Source: Stieleria mannarensis
GTDB taxonomy: Bacteria; Planctomycetota; Planctomycetia; Pirellulales; Pirellulaceae
Assembly (NCBI RefSeq): GCF_014154935.1
Contig: NZ_JACEHH010000034.1
Coordinates: forward strand, 36,216 to 100,215
Reading direction: 5' to 3'
Length of the DNA: 64,000 bases
How positions within the stretch are numbered: the stretch's first letter is position 1; each line of letters begins with the position of its first letter. Under the pieces are notes generated by a model. The model was not told the DNA's origin. It searched no databases and saw nothing but the letters and a program-made list of their open reading frames with translations. Below are positions 9,717 to 18,564 of the stretch, piece by piece. The translations under genes were made by a program, and so were the position numbers.

Positions 9717-10658
9717 TCATCCACCCCGGCCGACGTGGCTGGGGACGACCAGGACGGGATGGGGGCTGCGTCGGATGCGGTCGTGCGCGAACCCTTGGCC
9801 GAAGCGATCGTCCACCTCCAGCGGCAGGACCAACAGCGTCTTGTCACGGTTTTGTAAGGGATTCGGCAGGGCGACTTCACCGGCCAGGGGACGCAGATGA
9901 TAGCCGCGACCGAGTTTGGTTGCCGTCTTGGCCATCGCCCCGTGGATCGAGTGATGCGTCTTGGTCAACGCCTCGGAAAATGATTCGGGGTCCAGCGTCG
10001 CGCCGTCGGAAAGCGCTTCGACGATCGATTTAATATTCTCGTACTGCTCCTTCTCGACCACCAAATCCAGGGTGACCGTGGCGTCATCGGCCGACAGCCC
10101 GAAGGCCCACGCGGCGGCTTTGGATTCGACGTCACATTCGGCACCGATGATGACGGAAACCTGGTGGACGCATTGGTCCAGCCGTTGATCGTCGCGGCGG
10201 ATGACCAACATCGGACACGGACAACGCGACAGTAACACGTCGATGACGGTGCCCGCGCTATCGGTGCCGACCTTTTCAAAGTCGCGGCCGAAGGGGCAGG
10301 GCACGATCAGCAGGTCGACCGCGTGGGTTTGCAACGCCGCAAGGATCATGTCATAGGAATCGCCCTCGCCGCGCTGGATCGGACGCGCGCCGGAGACCGA
10401 TTCGATCACCGCAGCGGTCAGGTCGCCCTCGGGTGTTTGGCGGGCATCCAAGACCAGTGTTTCCACGTTGAAGGTTTCGCGCAAGAAGCCGGCCGCGGCC
10501 ACACCCGCGTCGTCCTGGCTGGATCCGTCCAACACCAGCAAGACGCGGGAAGGTTTGATCGGTTCCAGTGCGGGCGCGTCGCCGACTTTCGATTTCTCGA
10601 ACATCCGCATGGACTCGTCGACCCCGCGGTCAACTTCGTTCGGCTCCGAATCAGACAT
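9717..10658 (-). CDS. Universal stress protein (two Usp-like halves)
   Basis: A 313-residue protein. After an acidic leader, residues from about 35 follow the Usp fold (SRVLLVLDGSSQDDAG, then DLLIVPCPFGRDF and CPMLVIRRDD). A second, more divergent half starts near QVSVIIGAECDVESKAAAWA and ends SPHPVLVVPSHVG. Tandem Usp proteins bind ATP/AMP and act in stress survival; the glycine-rich ATP loop (G-2X-G-9X-G) is not obvious, so nucleotide binding is uncertain. The ATG at 10658 is preferred because the longer open frame begins inside a dispersed repeat. The stop codon touches a REP copy. Confidence 0.8.
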   Translation of the reverse strand: MSDSEPNEVDRGVDESMRMFEKSKVGDAPALEPIKPSRVLLVLDGSSQDDAGVAAAGFLRETFNVETLVLDARQTPEGDLTAAVIESVSGARPIQRGEGDSYDMILAALQTHAVDLLIVPCPFGRDFEKVGTDSAGTVIDVLLSRCPCPMLVIRRDDQRLDQCVHQVSVIIGAECDVESKAAAWAFGLSADDATVTLDLVVEKEQYENIKSIVEALSDGATLDPESFSEALTKTHHSIHGAMAKTATKLGRGYHLRPLAGEVALPNPLQNRDKTLLVLPLEVDDRFGQGFAHDRIRRSPHPVLVVPSHVGRGG

Positions 10659-10772
10659 GAATGGTTGGTCGCGTTGGGGGAGAATCAGCGAGTGGCAGTC
10701 GGTGGGAGAGGCTTCGGGCCTGTCGATCGTGTGTTGATGACGAGCCTGGAAGCCGCTCCCGAGGTTTGGGAT

Positions 10773-10795
10773 GACAGGCAAGATGCCTATCCCAC
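10773..10795 (-). repeat. REP variant (AGGCA-TCT-TGCCT stem type)
   Basis: A 23-base copy of the dispersed REP in its second subtype. In the GTGGGA-headed orientation the stem reads AGGCA, loop TCT, TGCCT, where the common subtype has AGGCT, TCC, AGCCT. The closing pair changed from T-A to A-T, which supports selection on the hairpin. It lies upstream of the stress protein gene, next to a degenerate copy at about 10745. Confidence 0.8.
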
Positions 10796-10847
10796 CGGGG
10801 TTGATTCTAACGCGAATCCCGTTGCGATGGAGCGCGTGCCGCGGGCG

Positions 10848-11873
10848 TCAGGAGCCTTCCTGCCCAAGTTCCAACAATTCGCGTGCCGCGTTGCTGTATC
10901 CCAGCACCGCAACGCGGACTTGCATCGGCAGCGAGCGGATCTGTTGATCGGTGTAGGGGTCCAGCCGGTCGCTGGTGATGCCCTGGTACCACTGCGATTC
11001 GGACGGTTCGTCGGCGCCCGAGGGCACGACGCGGCGCCACAATTGGGTGAACGGGTTGGATCCAGACCTGGGATGTTGGCGTGCAAACGCGGCCAGCTTT
11101 CGGTCCAACTGAGCCAACCGCAGCGCGATGTCCGCCGCCTCCAAATCGCCCTGTTGGTGCACCGCGACGACAAAGTCCTGGCTCGCGCGGGGGCGTAACT
11201 TGGACGAACCGAACAGCGACTGGTCGATCCCATGGGCCGTGACGCTGACTTCTAACAGTCCGCCGCGCCAAGATTCGGGCACGGCAAACGAGACGCGAAA
11301 CAGCTTTTCCCCTTCGAGCACTTGCTGGGTGGTCCAGCGGAACTTGAAATACACGCCGCGTCCGCGATCGGTCGTGCCCGAGGCGATCACCGCTTGGACC
11401 GGCGCCTGACGCTGGAACTGGGTCGAATCGGATCGCTTGCGTGAATCATCGGCGCCGAAATGGGCGGCACCCACATGGGGCACCACGCCGTCCAGGCTAA
11501 GACCGACCGAATCGGATTGTTCGTCCTTGTTGGTCACCGAAATCGGGCCGGCGAAATCGGATTGCAGTTCCGTTTTCGGCGAGAAATCGATCACCGGCAA
11601 TCGCTCGCGCATGCGGCAACGGACCAACAGATGGTCGATCGGCGGTGCGTTTTGTGACGCGACGTCGACGCGGCCGGCGATCAGGGATGAAAGCACCAAT
11701 TGGACCGAAACCTCGCGCCCCTGTCCCGCGAGCGAAGTGTCCTGGGCCACGACAACGGCCGGCATGTCGAATTGAATTTTGGGATCGTCCGCCAGGGCAT
11801 CCACACTGCCCAGGGTGTGCGTCGTGATCAGCAAGCCTGCGGTGACAACGCATCGTTTGATGAAAGCATCCAT
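10848..11873 (-). CDS. Secreted protein of unknown function
   Basis: A 341-residue protein that I do not recognise. A signal peptide is likely (MDAFIKRCVVTAGLLITTHTLG, then DALADDP). The middle has a beta-rich character (VSVQLVLSSLIAGRVDV, VYFKFRWTTQQVLEGEKLFRVSFAVPESWRGGLLEVSVTAHG), which could be an immunoglobulin-like or similar sandwich. The C-terminal third is helical, with DIALRLAQLDRKLAAFARQH. It lies between the stress protein gene and a repeat-rich gap and is probably transcribed alone. Confidence 0.7.
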   Translation of the reverse strand: MDAFIKRCVVTAGLLITTHTLGSVDALADDPKIQFDMPAVVVAQDTSLAGQGREVSVQLVLSSLIAGRVDVASQNAPPIDHLLVRCRMRERLPVIDFSPKTELQSDFAGPISVTNKDEQSDSVGLSLDGVVPHVGAAHFGADDSRKRSDSTQFQRQAPVQAVIASGTTDRGRGVYFKFRWTTQQVLEGEKLFRVSFAVPESWRGGLLEVSVTAHGIDQSLFGSSKLRPRASQDFVVAVHQQGDLEAADIALRLAQLDRKLAAFARQHPRSGSNPFTQLWRRVVPSGADEPSESQWYQGITSDRLDPYTDQQIRSLPMQVRVAVLGYSNAARELLELGQEGS

Positions 11874-12482
11874 TTGAGAAATCTCCGGTGATCGTCTGTT
11901 GCGTCATCGGAATCATTCCGTTGTACCGACCGATCGGTACCGACGAATCGGTCCCACCGATTCGGATTGTGTTTCGATTTGCGGCGCTCGCGGACTTGCA
12001 TGTCGCAGCGCCAGTGACGGTGGCCGGTGTGAATCAACGAGGTTGATGTCCTTCTCCAGGCAGCATCACTGTCTCTACGAGTCGTCCCCATCGATCCGGG
12101 CTCCCCTCGCCCCGCTTCGGGGAGAGGGGCCGGGGGTGAGGGGGGTACGATGGGCGAGGCGTCGAGTGCGATGTCAAGCTTGGTTGCTCGCACGGCCCCC
12201 TCATCCCCAGCCCTTCTCCCCCAGCAAAGCTGAGGGAGAAGGGAGCCATGATGTATTAACGCACGGGGACGTCCGTGAAGGGTGGCCGCGGAGGTTCAAC
12301 TTCCGTCTTTGACCCGCTCGGAACCCCCGTCGCAATCAACGATATCGCCCGGGCAACCGCCGGCAATGCTTCGGCAATTCACGCGACCGGAGCTCGGATC
12401 AAATCACGCACCGTCTCTCACCTTCCGTGAAACAGCGTCGCGTAGGTCGGCCGTCGCCGCGTCCGGCCGTGAAACAATCCGC
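11874..12482. other. Gene-free gap upstream of the secreted protein, containing a palindromic repeat
   Basis: No credible gene is visible. About 11917-11960 there are short inverted runs (GTACCGACCGATCGGTAC and ACCGATTCGG). The main feature is the paired repeat at 12099-12247, listed separately. The remainder shows nothing I can name. Confidence 0.6.
12099..12247. repeat. REPIN-like pair of inverted hairpin repeats
   Basis: Two related hairpins face each other. The left arm (about 12101-12145) is CTCCCCTC...GAGGGG followed by CCGGGGGTGAGGGGG. The right arm (about 12194-12247) is CCCCCTCATCCCCAG followed by the stem CCCTTCTCCC...GGGAGAAGGG. Reverse-complementing one arm reproduces the other with few changes. 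Two inverted REPs around a short spacer is the architecture called REPIN in other bacteria. The family differs from the 23-base REP near the RAYT gene. Confidence 0.7.
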
Positions 12483-13064
12483 TCAGCTGTGCATCCGCGG
12501 CAGCGGGCTGCCCTTGGCGATGATGGCCGTTTCCTGCTCGGACAGTTGGTCGAGCCGCCGATGGACTTCGGCGCGGGGCGCGAATTGCTCGGCCAGCTTG
12601 ACGTAGGTCGTGTGGTGGCGGGCTTCGGATTCGAACAACCCGGCATAAAAATCGGCCAGTTCGGCGTCGCGGGGGCGAACATGATCGGCAAGCAGGCGGA
12701 ACCGTTCACAGCTGCGAGCTTCGATCAACGAGGCGATCAGCAATCGATCCACGCCACGGTTCGGTTCACGCTCGCGGGTCAGCGCATTGAGCTCGCGGCC
12801 GTAGTGTCCGCTGGCGAGTCGTTTGAAGGTGATGCCGCGTCGATCGAGCACGTCCATCACCATGTGGTAATGCTCGAGTTCCTCCTGGATGATCCGCGTC
12901 ATCTCCACACACAGCGGCCGATTCTCGGTGTAGGAGTTCATCAGATTCATCGCCGTCGATGCCGCCTTGCGTTCGCAGTGGGCGTGATCGATCAGGATTT
13001 CCGGCAGGTTCTCGTCGACCTGCTGGAGCCATCGTTGGGTGGATTCGCTTTGAAGGTGCAGCAT
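12483..13064 (-). CDS. miaE: tRNA-(ms2io6A)-hydroxylase
   Basis: A 193-residue ferritin-like di-iron protein. The ligand motifs appear in order: HAHCERKAAS near residue 28, QEELEHYHMV near 60, EARSCERF and ESEARHHTTY in the second half. This pattern and the N-terminus MLHLQSESTQRWLQQVDENLPE match MiaE, which hydroxylates the isopentenyl side chain of ms2i6A37 in tRNA using O2. The ATG at 13064 is clear; an upstream in-frame TTG lies in a tandem repeat. It follows ftsY on the same strand. Confidence 0.9.
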   Translation of the reverse strand: MLHLQSESTQRWLQQVDENLPEILIDHAHCERKAASTAMNLMNSYTENRPLCVEMTRIIQEELEHYHMVMDVLDRRGITFKRLASGHYGRELNALTREREPNRGVDRLLIASLIEARSCERFRLLADHVRPRDAELADFYAGLFESEARHHTTYVKLAEQFAPRAEVHRRLDQLSEQETAIIAKGSPLPRMHS

Positions 13065-13076
13065 GTTGATTCGGCC

Positions 13077-13140
13077 GTCAGTCGGCAAACAGGTCAGTCG
13101 GCAAACAGGTCAGTCGGCAAACAGGTCAGTCGGCAAACAG
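13077..13140. repeat. Four perfect 16-base tandem repeats over the ftsY stop
   Basis: The unit GTCAGTCGGCAAACAG occurs four times without change at 13077, 13093, 13109 and 13125. On the ftsY strand each unit reads CTGTTTGCCGACTGAC, encoding LFAD followed by a stop. The unit nearest the gene is therefore the real end of ftsY, and the other three are extra copies downstream. This looks like slippage or duplication of the gene's last codons. Confidence 0.95.
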
Positions 13141-14196
13141 GGCGGTGGCAAAGCTGTCGGCGTCGAACTCGGCGATGTCTTCGATACTTTCGCCGAGTCC
13201 GACAAATTTGACGGGCAGTTCGAATTGTCGGCGGATCGGCAAAATCACTCCGCCGCGGGCCGAGCCGTCGAGTTTGGCCAGGATGATGCCCGTGCATCCG
13301 GCCGCATCGCTGAACCCCTTGGCTTGGCTGATCGCGTTCTGTCCGGCCGTCGCGTCCAGGACCAGCAGGACTTCGTGTGGGGCATCGTCGACCTTTTTGC
13401 CGACGACCCGGCGGATCTTGTCCAGCTCCTGCATCAATTTGGATTGCGTTTGCAATCGCCCGGCGGTGTCGATGATGGCGACATCCGCACCGGTCTCGAT
13501 CGCCTTGTCGACGGTTTGAAAGGCCACGCTGGCCGGGTCGGCGCCTTGGTTTCCCGTCACGATGTCGCAACCGATCCGCTGGGACCAGATCGTCAGCTGC
13601 TCGACGGCGGCGGCCCGAAAGGTATCGCCCGCTCCGAGCACGATTTTTTTGCCGTGGGAGGTCAGGTAGTGGGAAAGTTTCCCGATCGACGTGGTTTTGC
13701 CGCTGCCGTTGACGCCGACGACCAGGATCACGCTGGGCTTGCCGGACAGATTCAGCGGGGCAGCATCCTGCCGGAGCATCGCCTGGGTTTGGGTGGTGAT
13801 CGATTCCAGCACCTCGTCCAAGCCGACTTTGCGGCCGCGGAAGCGTTTGGCGACGTCGTCTCGCAGCTCTTCGGCCGGGCCGGCCCCCATGTCGGTGCGG
13901 ATCAGTTTGGCAAACAGCTCGCCCAGAAACTCGTCGTCGACCAATCGACCTTCGTCTTTGAACAGGTCGCGGATGTCGGTGTTGAGTGCGCGGCGGGTCT
14001 TTTCCAACCCGCTTCGCAAACGGCCGAACAAGCCGGCCGAGGATTCCGTGGGCGAAGCGGCATCTTGCCGCGTCGATCCCGCCGGCTGGGCTGCAGCGAC
14101 GTCGGCGGTTGGGGTATCGGCGGTTGGGGTATCGGCGGCAGCGGAATCGGTGGCGGGTGAAGCGTCAGATTTTTTCTTGGAGCGCCAGAAGACCAT
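13126..14196 (-). CDS. ftsY: Signal recognition particle receptor FtsY
   Basis: A 356-residue SRP receptor GTPase. A short charged/Ala-Thr-rich A region (residues 1-60, including a duplicated TPTAD pentapeptide) precedes the helical N domain and the G domain. The G domain has the P-loop GVNGSGKTTSIGKL, then GDTFRAAAVEQL, DTAGRLQT, and the closing TKLDG equivalent, here AKLDGSARGG, with GLGESIEDI. It docks SRP-ribosome complexes at the inner membrane. The A region is short, so membrane attachment probably uses the N-domain helix. The last codons lie inside a 16-base tandem repeat. Confidence 0.95.
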   Translation of the reverse strand: MVFWRSKKKSDASPATDSAAADTPTADTPTADVAAAQPAGSTRQDAASPTESSAGLFGRLRSGLEKTRRALNTDIRDLFKDEGRLVDDEFLGELFAKLIRTDMGAGPAEELRDDVAKRFRGRKVGLDEVLESITTQTQAMLRQDAAPLNLSGKPSVILVVGVNGSGKTTSIGKLSHYLTSHGKKIVLGAGDTFRAAAVEQLTIWSQRIGCDIVTGNQGADPASVAFQTVDKAIETGADVAIIDTAGRLQTQSKLMQELDKIRRVVGKKVDDAPHEVLLVLDATAGQNAISQAKGFSDAAGCTGIILAKLDGSARGGVILPIRRQFELPVKFVGLGESIEDIAEFDADSFATALFAD

Positions 14197-14707
14197 CAGT
14201 CTTGTTCTCGGTGGACGAACGAGTGGGTGGGGAAGGGCAAAGTTTGCCGGAAAGGTGGCCTTTGCGGTACCGCCCGACGGATCGGAATCCGTTTTCCGCC
14301 AGTTTACCGCCGGATGATCGCTCGATCAGGGCGTCTTGCCCCAGTCGGCAAAGTTTCACTGATAGCATTCGGCGTCACAGTTGGACCATCTGGACCGCTG
14401 CCGGGGGGAGCCGGTGAAAACATCCAATTTCGACCCCAAATCATGAACATCCCATCCCGATAACGCAGGTGACGACAGAGGCGACGCGTCAGACGGTCAT
14501 ATCGCAGCGTCCGACCCTGGAGTCCCTTTTTTGACCACCGTCACTTCCGTGGCCCCGGTCAAGATGCGGGGCAACAAGCGGTCAGACATGCCATGACCCG
14601 ACCAATCAGGGTCTCAGCGGCCCGCGTGCTTTGGTCGCGGGCGTAATTCGTTGTTGCCCTGCCCTTTTTTAGAACCCAGAGAATGGAATTCGGGAGAATT
14701 TAAAGCG
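14197..14707. other. Divergent intergenic region between ftsY and the first porin
   Basis: This 511-base gap must hold the promoters of both genes. I see no open frame with coding character and no dispersed REP. A short T-run (CCCTTTTTTGACC, about 14521-14535) lies after a GC-rich stretch, but no stem is clear. The sequence before the porin (AATTCGGGAGAATTTAAAGCG) contains GGGAG as a plausible but distant ribosome binding site. Confidence 0.5.
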
Positions 14708-16039
14708 ATGAAGCTTAGCAAGATTGCCATGCTGGCTGCGATTGCCTGCGCGTCCTACACGAGCAGCATGACCGCGAGCGGAAATGACACAATTGAATTG
14801 GTTTCGCATTGCGCGGCCGCTTGCGATTGCGGCGAGCCGGTTTGCGGATGCGAAGTGGTGGCGGGCTGCGATCCATGTGGAGACGCATGTGACAGCGGCT
14901 GTGGCGACGCAGGATGCTGCGACGTCGGATGCGATAGCGGATGCTGCGACAGTGGATGCGGTTTGGGAGGCGGCCTCGGCAGTCTTCTGGGCGACTGCTG
15001 CCTCGGCGAACAGTGGTCACTGTTCGGTGAGCATTGTGGTTGGAGCGCGGGTGGTTGGGTCCAAATGGGCTACCACGACCGAGCCCTGCCGATCTTCAAT
15101 GACCGCCCCGATGAGTACAACTTGCACCAAGCATGGTTGTACGCTGAAAAGGCGATCGACACGTCCTGTGGTTTTGATATCGGTGGTCGCATCGACTACG
15201 TCTACGGTATCGATGCCCAAAACACGCAAGCCTTCGGCACGGGCAACCGTGGCTGGGACAACGATTGGGACAACGGCGGAGCAAACGGCTACGGTCACGC
15301 CATTCCGCAACTGTACTTCGAGGCCGGATACGGAGACTTGTCGGTCAAGGTCGGACACTTCTACACCATCATCGGATGGGAAGTCGTGACCGCCCCGGAC
15401 AACTTCTTCTACAGCCATGCCTACACGATGAACTACAGCGAGCCGTTCACCCACACCGGTGCTCTGGCGACCTACAATGTCAACGACAATGTCACCGCCT
15501 ACGGTGGATACACCCTGGGCTGGGACAGCGGTTTTGACGACAACGGCGATAGCTTCTTGGGTGGTCTGTCGGTCGCTCTGAGCGATGATTTGACGTTGAC
15601 CTACGCCACCACCTTCGGACGCTTCGGTGACGCGCCCCTCGGAAACCCCGAGCAAGGCTACATGCACTCGATCGTCGCCGACGTGACCCTGACCGATCGT
15701 CTGCAGTACATCTTCCAATCCGACGTCTTGGATACGGAAAATGCCGCAGGTACGACCGTTCGCGAAACCTTCGGCATCAACCAGTACCTGATCTACGCCC
15801 TGAACGACTGCTGGGCTGCCGGCGGACGCTTCGAGTGGTACAACAACGAAGGAATCTTCGGTGCTCCGGGGAACGATTCGGATATCTACGCGTTGACCAT
15901 GGGCCTGAACTACAAGCCGCACGCCAACGTGGTCGTTCGCCCCGAAATCCGTTGGGACTGGGATGACGATCAGGTTGCCGGGCTGGAAAGCGGCGACGAC
16001 CAAACGACCTTCGGTATCGACACGATCTTCTTGTTCTAA
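14708..16039 (+). CDS. BBP2/OmpL-like porin with cysteine-rich leader, copy 1
   Basis: A 443-residue outer-membrane protein. A signal peptide (MKLSKIAMLAAIACASYTSS) is followed by about 60 residues dense in cysteine (repeats such as CDSGCGDAGCCDVGC). A beta-barrel domain then begins at GWVQMGYHDRALP and runs to the terminal phenylalanine-rich strand DTIFLF, the usual outer-membrane export signature. The barrel resembles the putative beta-barrel porin-2 family. Cysteines may cross-link the protein to the envelope, which is inference. The ATG at 14708 gives a proper signal peptide. A paralogue follows at 16445 and a strong terminator at 16081 separates them. Confidence 0.85.
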   Translation: MKLSKIAMLAAIACASYTSSMTASGNDTIELVSHCAAACDCGEPVCGCEVVAGCDPCGDACDSGCGDAGCCDVGCDSGCCDSGCGLGGGLGSLLGDCCLGEQWSLFGEHCGWSAGGWVQMGYHDRALPIFNDRPDEYNLHQAWLYAEKAIDTSCGFDIGGRIDYVYGIDAQNTQAFGTGNRGWDNDWDNGGANGYGHAIPQLYFEAGYGDLSVKVGHFYTIIGWEVVTAPDNFFYSHAYTMNYSEPFTHTGALATYNVNDNVTAYGGYTLGWDSGFDDNGDSFLGGLSVALSDDLTLTYATTFGRFGDAPLGNPEQGYMHSIVADVTLTDRLQYIFQSDVLDTENAAGTTVRETFGINQYLIYALNDCWAAGGRFEWYNNEGIFGAPGNDSDIYALTMGLNYKPHANVVVRPEIRWDWDDDQVAGLESGDDQTTFGIDTIFLF

Positions 16040-16080
16040 CCAAGCATCGTCTCGATCGACCGAATCGGTCAATCGCATCG

Positions 16081-16124
16081 GCCGGTGGCTGCTCGAACCC
16101 CTCGAGCGGCCACCGGCTTTTTTT
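16081..16124 (+). terminator. Intrinsic terminator after porin 1
   Basis: A perfect ten-base stem, GCCGGTGGCT-type arm and GGCCACCGGC, followed by seven T residues. It ends 85 bases after the porin stop codon and 320 bases before the second porin, so the two genes are probably separate transcripts. Confidence 0.9.
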
Positions 16125-16163
16125 GTTCCCGTTGTGCGGCAAACGCGACCTGACCGGTACGGA

Positions 16164-16180
16164 TTAACACCCGGTGTTAA
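16164..16180. promoter_or_regulatory. Candidate operator palindrome before porin 2
   Basis: The 17-base sequence TTAACACCCGGTGTTAA is a perfect inverted repeat around one central base. It stands alone 265 bases upstream of the second porin and after the terminator of the first. No T-tract follows, so it is not a terminator. A dimeric regulator could bind here; the regulator is unknown. Confidence 0.5.
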
Positions 16181-16444
16181 GACTGGTAATTCTGGCGAAT
16201 TGCGAAAATCCAGAAGAGTCGATTTCTGGGCAAGCGTCTCCCGATACATCTCTTGGAAGATGGTCAAGCGGTTCTCGATCGGCGCTCTCGCAAGGCGGGC
16301 GTCTGAGTCCTTCAGATGCCGCAGGACACGTCGAGCGACAGCCCCGCGGACAACAGGGCTGCGGCTCGATGTGTCTACCGATCACACGCTTCGCAATACC
16401 AAGGAAAAAGAGACGTTCTGAGAAAAGGACGACGAGGGAGACCC

Positions 16445-17824
16445 ATGAAACGAAAACTGTTATTCAGCACACTTGCGTTGTTGTGCTTTGGCGGCAACGC
16501 CCTGGCCGGTGGACCGTCTGCCGATGGGAACTATCACGCCCTGTACCAGGCGGCCCCCGGCGCGTCCGCCGAGGTCGCCCAGGTCGGCTGCACCGAAGAT
16601 CTCGGCTGCGGATGTGAAACGCCCTGTGACTGCGATGTCGCCGCCTGCGAACCGGATTGCGGTGCCGACGCGTTTGTCGGATGTGATGCCGGTTGTGACG
16701 TCGGCTGCGATGGCGGCTGCGACTCCGGTTGCGGCTGTGGTTTCGGCAACGGCTTTTTCAGCAAGCTGGGCGGGTGCGATTTGGGCGAACCCTTTGCCCT
16801 GTTCGGCGAGTGCGGCAACCTGTCAGCCGGCGGTTGGGTCCAAATGGGCTACCACACCGACGCGGTGCCGCTGTTCAACAACCGTCCCGATGAATACCAA
16901 CTGCACCAGGCTTGGTTGTGGGCGGAAAAGGCAATCGACACGTCCTGTGGTTTCGACATCGGCGGTCGCATCGACTACGTGTACGGGACCGACGCCCAGG
17001 ACACCCAGGCGTTCGGCATCGCCAACGACCACTGGGACAATAACTGGGACCACGGCAGTACAGATAACGGTTACGGTCACGCCATGCCGCAACTGTACAT
17101 GGAAGCCGGCTACGGCGACCTGTCGGTCAAGGTCGGACACTTCTACACCATCATCGGATGGGAAGTCGTGACCGCCCCGGATAACTTCTTCTACAGCCAC
17201 GCTTATACGATGTACAACAGCGAGCCGTTCACCCACACCGGTGCATTGGCAACGCTGGCCGTCAGCGAAGACGTCGAAGTCTACGGCGGTTACACGTTCG
17301 GCTGGGACAGCGGCTTTGAAGACAACGGTGACTCGTTCCTGGGCGGTGTCTCGTTGGCGCTCAATGAAGACATCAGCCTGATCTACGCCACCGTCGCAGG
17401 TCGCTTTGCCGACAAGGGCGGAGTCACCGAAAAAGGTTACATGCACTCGATCTGTGCCGATGTCGCGGTGACGGACAAACTGCAGTATATCTTTCAGAGC
17501 GATTTTCTGGACACCGAAGACCAGAACGATCAACTCGCCAGAAACACCTTTGGCATCAACCAGTACCTGATCTACACACTCAGCGACTGTGTTGCGGTGG
17601 GAAGCCGCTTCGAATGGTACAACGTCGAAGGCAGCGTCCTGAATCAAACTGCTGGAAACGAGTCCGACATTTTCGCCCTGACCATGGGTGTCAACTACAA
17701 GCCGCACGCCAACGTGGTCGTCCGTCCCGAAATCCGCTTCGACTGGGATGACGATCTGATCGCCGGACTGGACGAAGGCGAAGAGCAGACGACGTTCGGC
17801 ATCGACACGATCTTCTTGTTCTAA
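16445..17824 (+). CDS. BBP2/OmpL-like porin with cysteine-rich leader, copy 2
   Basis: A 459-residue paralogue of the upstream porin with the same plan: signal peptide (MKRKLLFSTLALLCFGGNALA), a cysteine-rich region (CDVGCDGGCDSGCGCG and similar) and a barrel from GWVQMGYHTDAVP to DTIFLF. The segment around VGHFYTIIGWEVV is identical in both proteins. The DNA over about 75 bases there differs at almost no position, although flanking parts diverge. The ATG at 16445 has GGGAG in front. It is likely controlled separately from copy 1, because a terminator and a palindrome lie between them. Confidence 0.87.
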   Translation: MKRKLLFSTLALLCFGGNALAGGPSADGNYHALYQAAPGASAEVAQVGCTEDLGCGCETPCDCDVAACEPDCGADAFVGCDAGCDVGCDGGCDSGCGCGFGNGFFSKLGGCDLGEPFALFGECGNLSAGGWVQMGYHTDAVPLFNNRPDEYQLHQAWLWAEKAIDTSCGFDIGGRIDYVYGTDAQDTQAFGIANDHWDNNWDHGSTDNGYGHAMPQLYMEAGYGDLSVKVGHFYTIIGWEVVTAPDNFFYSHAYTMYNSEPFTHTGALATLAVSEDVEVYGGYTFGWDSGFEDNGDSFLGGVSLALNEDISLIYATVAGRFADKGGVTEKGYMHSICADVAVTDKLQYIFQSDFLDTEDQNDQLARNTFGINQYLIYTLSDCVAVGSRFEWYNVEGSVLNQTAGNESDIFALTMGVNYKPHANVVVRPEIRFDWDDDLIAGLDEGEEQTTFGIDTIFLF

Positions 17825-17851
17825 ACGATCGCAAACGCGATTCCCGCAACA

Positions 17852-17889
17852 GGCCGCGTCCGCCCCCCAGGGTGGACGCGGCCTTTTTT
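17852..17889 (+). terminator. Intrinsic terminator after porin 2
   Basis: The stem GGCCGCGTCC / GGACGCGGCC is perfect over ten bases and is followed by six T residues, 28 bases after the stop codon. Confidence 0.92.
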
Positions 17890-18564
17890 CGTTGTTGGGA
17901 ACCTCACGACGACGACTACACGAAGTGACCCTCCCCCCTTTCGATCGGCCGGCGGCACAACCGCCGGCAGATCGAAAGGGGGAGGAGGGCAGGTTTGGCT
18001 TTCTTTCCCTGGGGGGGCGGTCACTCCGCTGCGCTCGTTCCCTGACCCCAGGCTATGGTGTTGATGCCCTTTGGGCAAAAGCGACGTAGCGGTTTCCGCC
18101 TCTTATTGCCCCTAGCCCCTGTGACGGAGCCACATGCTGTGTGGTCCAGGAGGCGGAGCCTCCAATGCCGTGTGTCCTCAGGCCGAGCCTGGGAACGAGT
18201 CTTGATCACGGTGTGACCTTGGAAAGGAGGGGCCTGTCCCCTCCGGAGCACTCGCGCACCGCCGATCGACCCTCCCCTCGCTTCGCTCGACCCTCCCAGC
18301 CTGGGAGGGTGAATCCCCGAAAACCGCACGCCTCCCAGCCTGGCAGGGTGAAGTCGCAACCTCGGCGGCAATCGGGCTTCAGCGGCTTGACGGCACCTGC
18401 ACAAAACGTTGGCATGCCACTGCGCACATCCTGGGCAGCTCGCCCCGACCAGGCCACTTGAATCCGCCAGCGGACCGGGCGCGATAAACCTTCGTTTTTT
18501 TTAAGTCGTTTGATGCATGCGACTTGCGAGCCCGCCGTGAACTCAGGACCAGGTTTTGGCCCAA
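17890..18564. repeat. Repeat-rich gap with large hairpins
   Basis: No gene is credible here. At 17930-17985 a large hairpin has arms CCTCCCCCCTTTCGATC and GATCGAAAGGGGGAGG around GCCGGCGG/CCGCCGGC. Near 18150 GAGGCGGAGCCTC forms a small stem. At 18290-18310 ACCCTCCCAGC-CTGGGAGGGT is a perfect hairpin, and a degenerate copy lies at 18330-18352; both match copies at 8.2 and 32.6 kb. The region looks like a sink for several non-autonomous hairpin elements. Confidence 0.7.

Noticed and set aside
15017..16267. Long minus-strand frame across the first porin
   Set aside because: Antisense to a secreted barrel protein with signal peptide and terminator; no domain seen.
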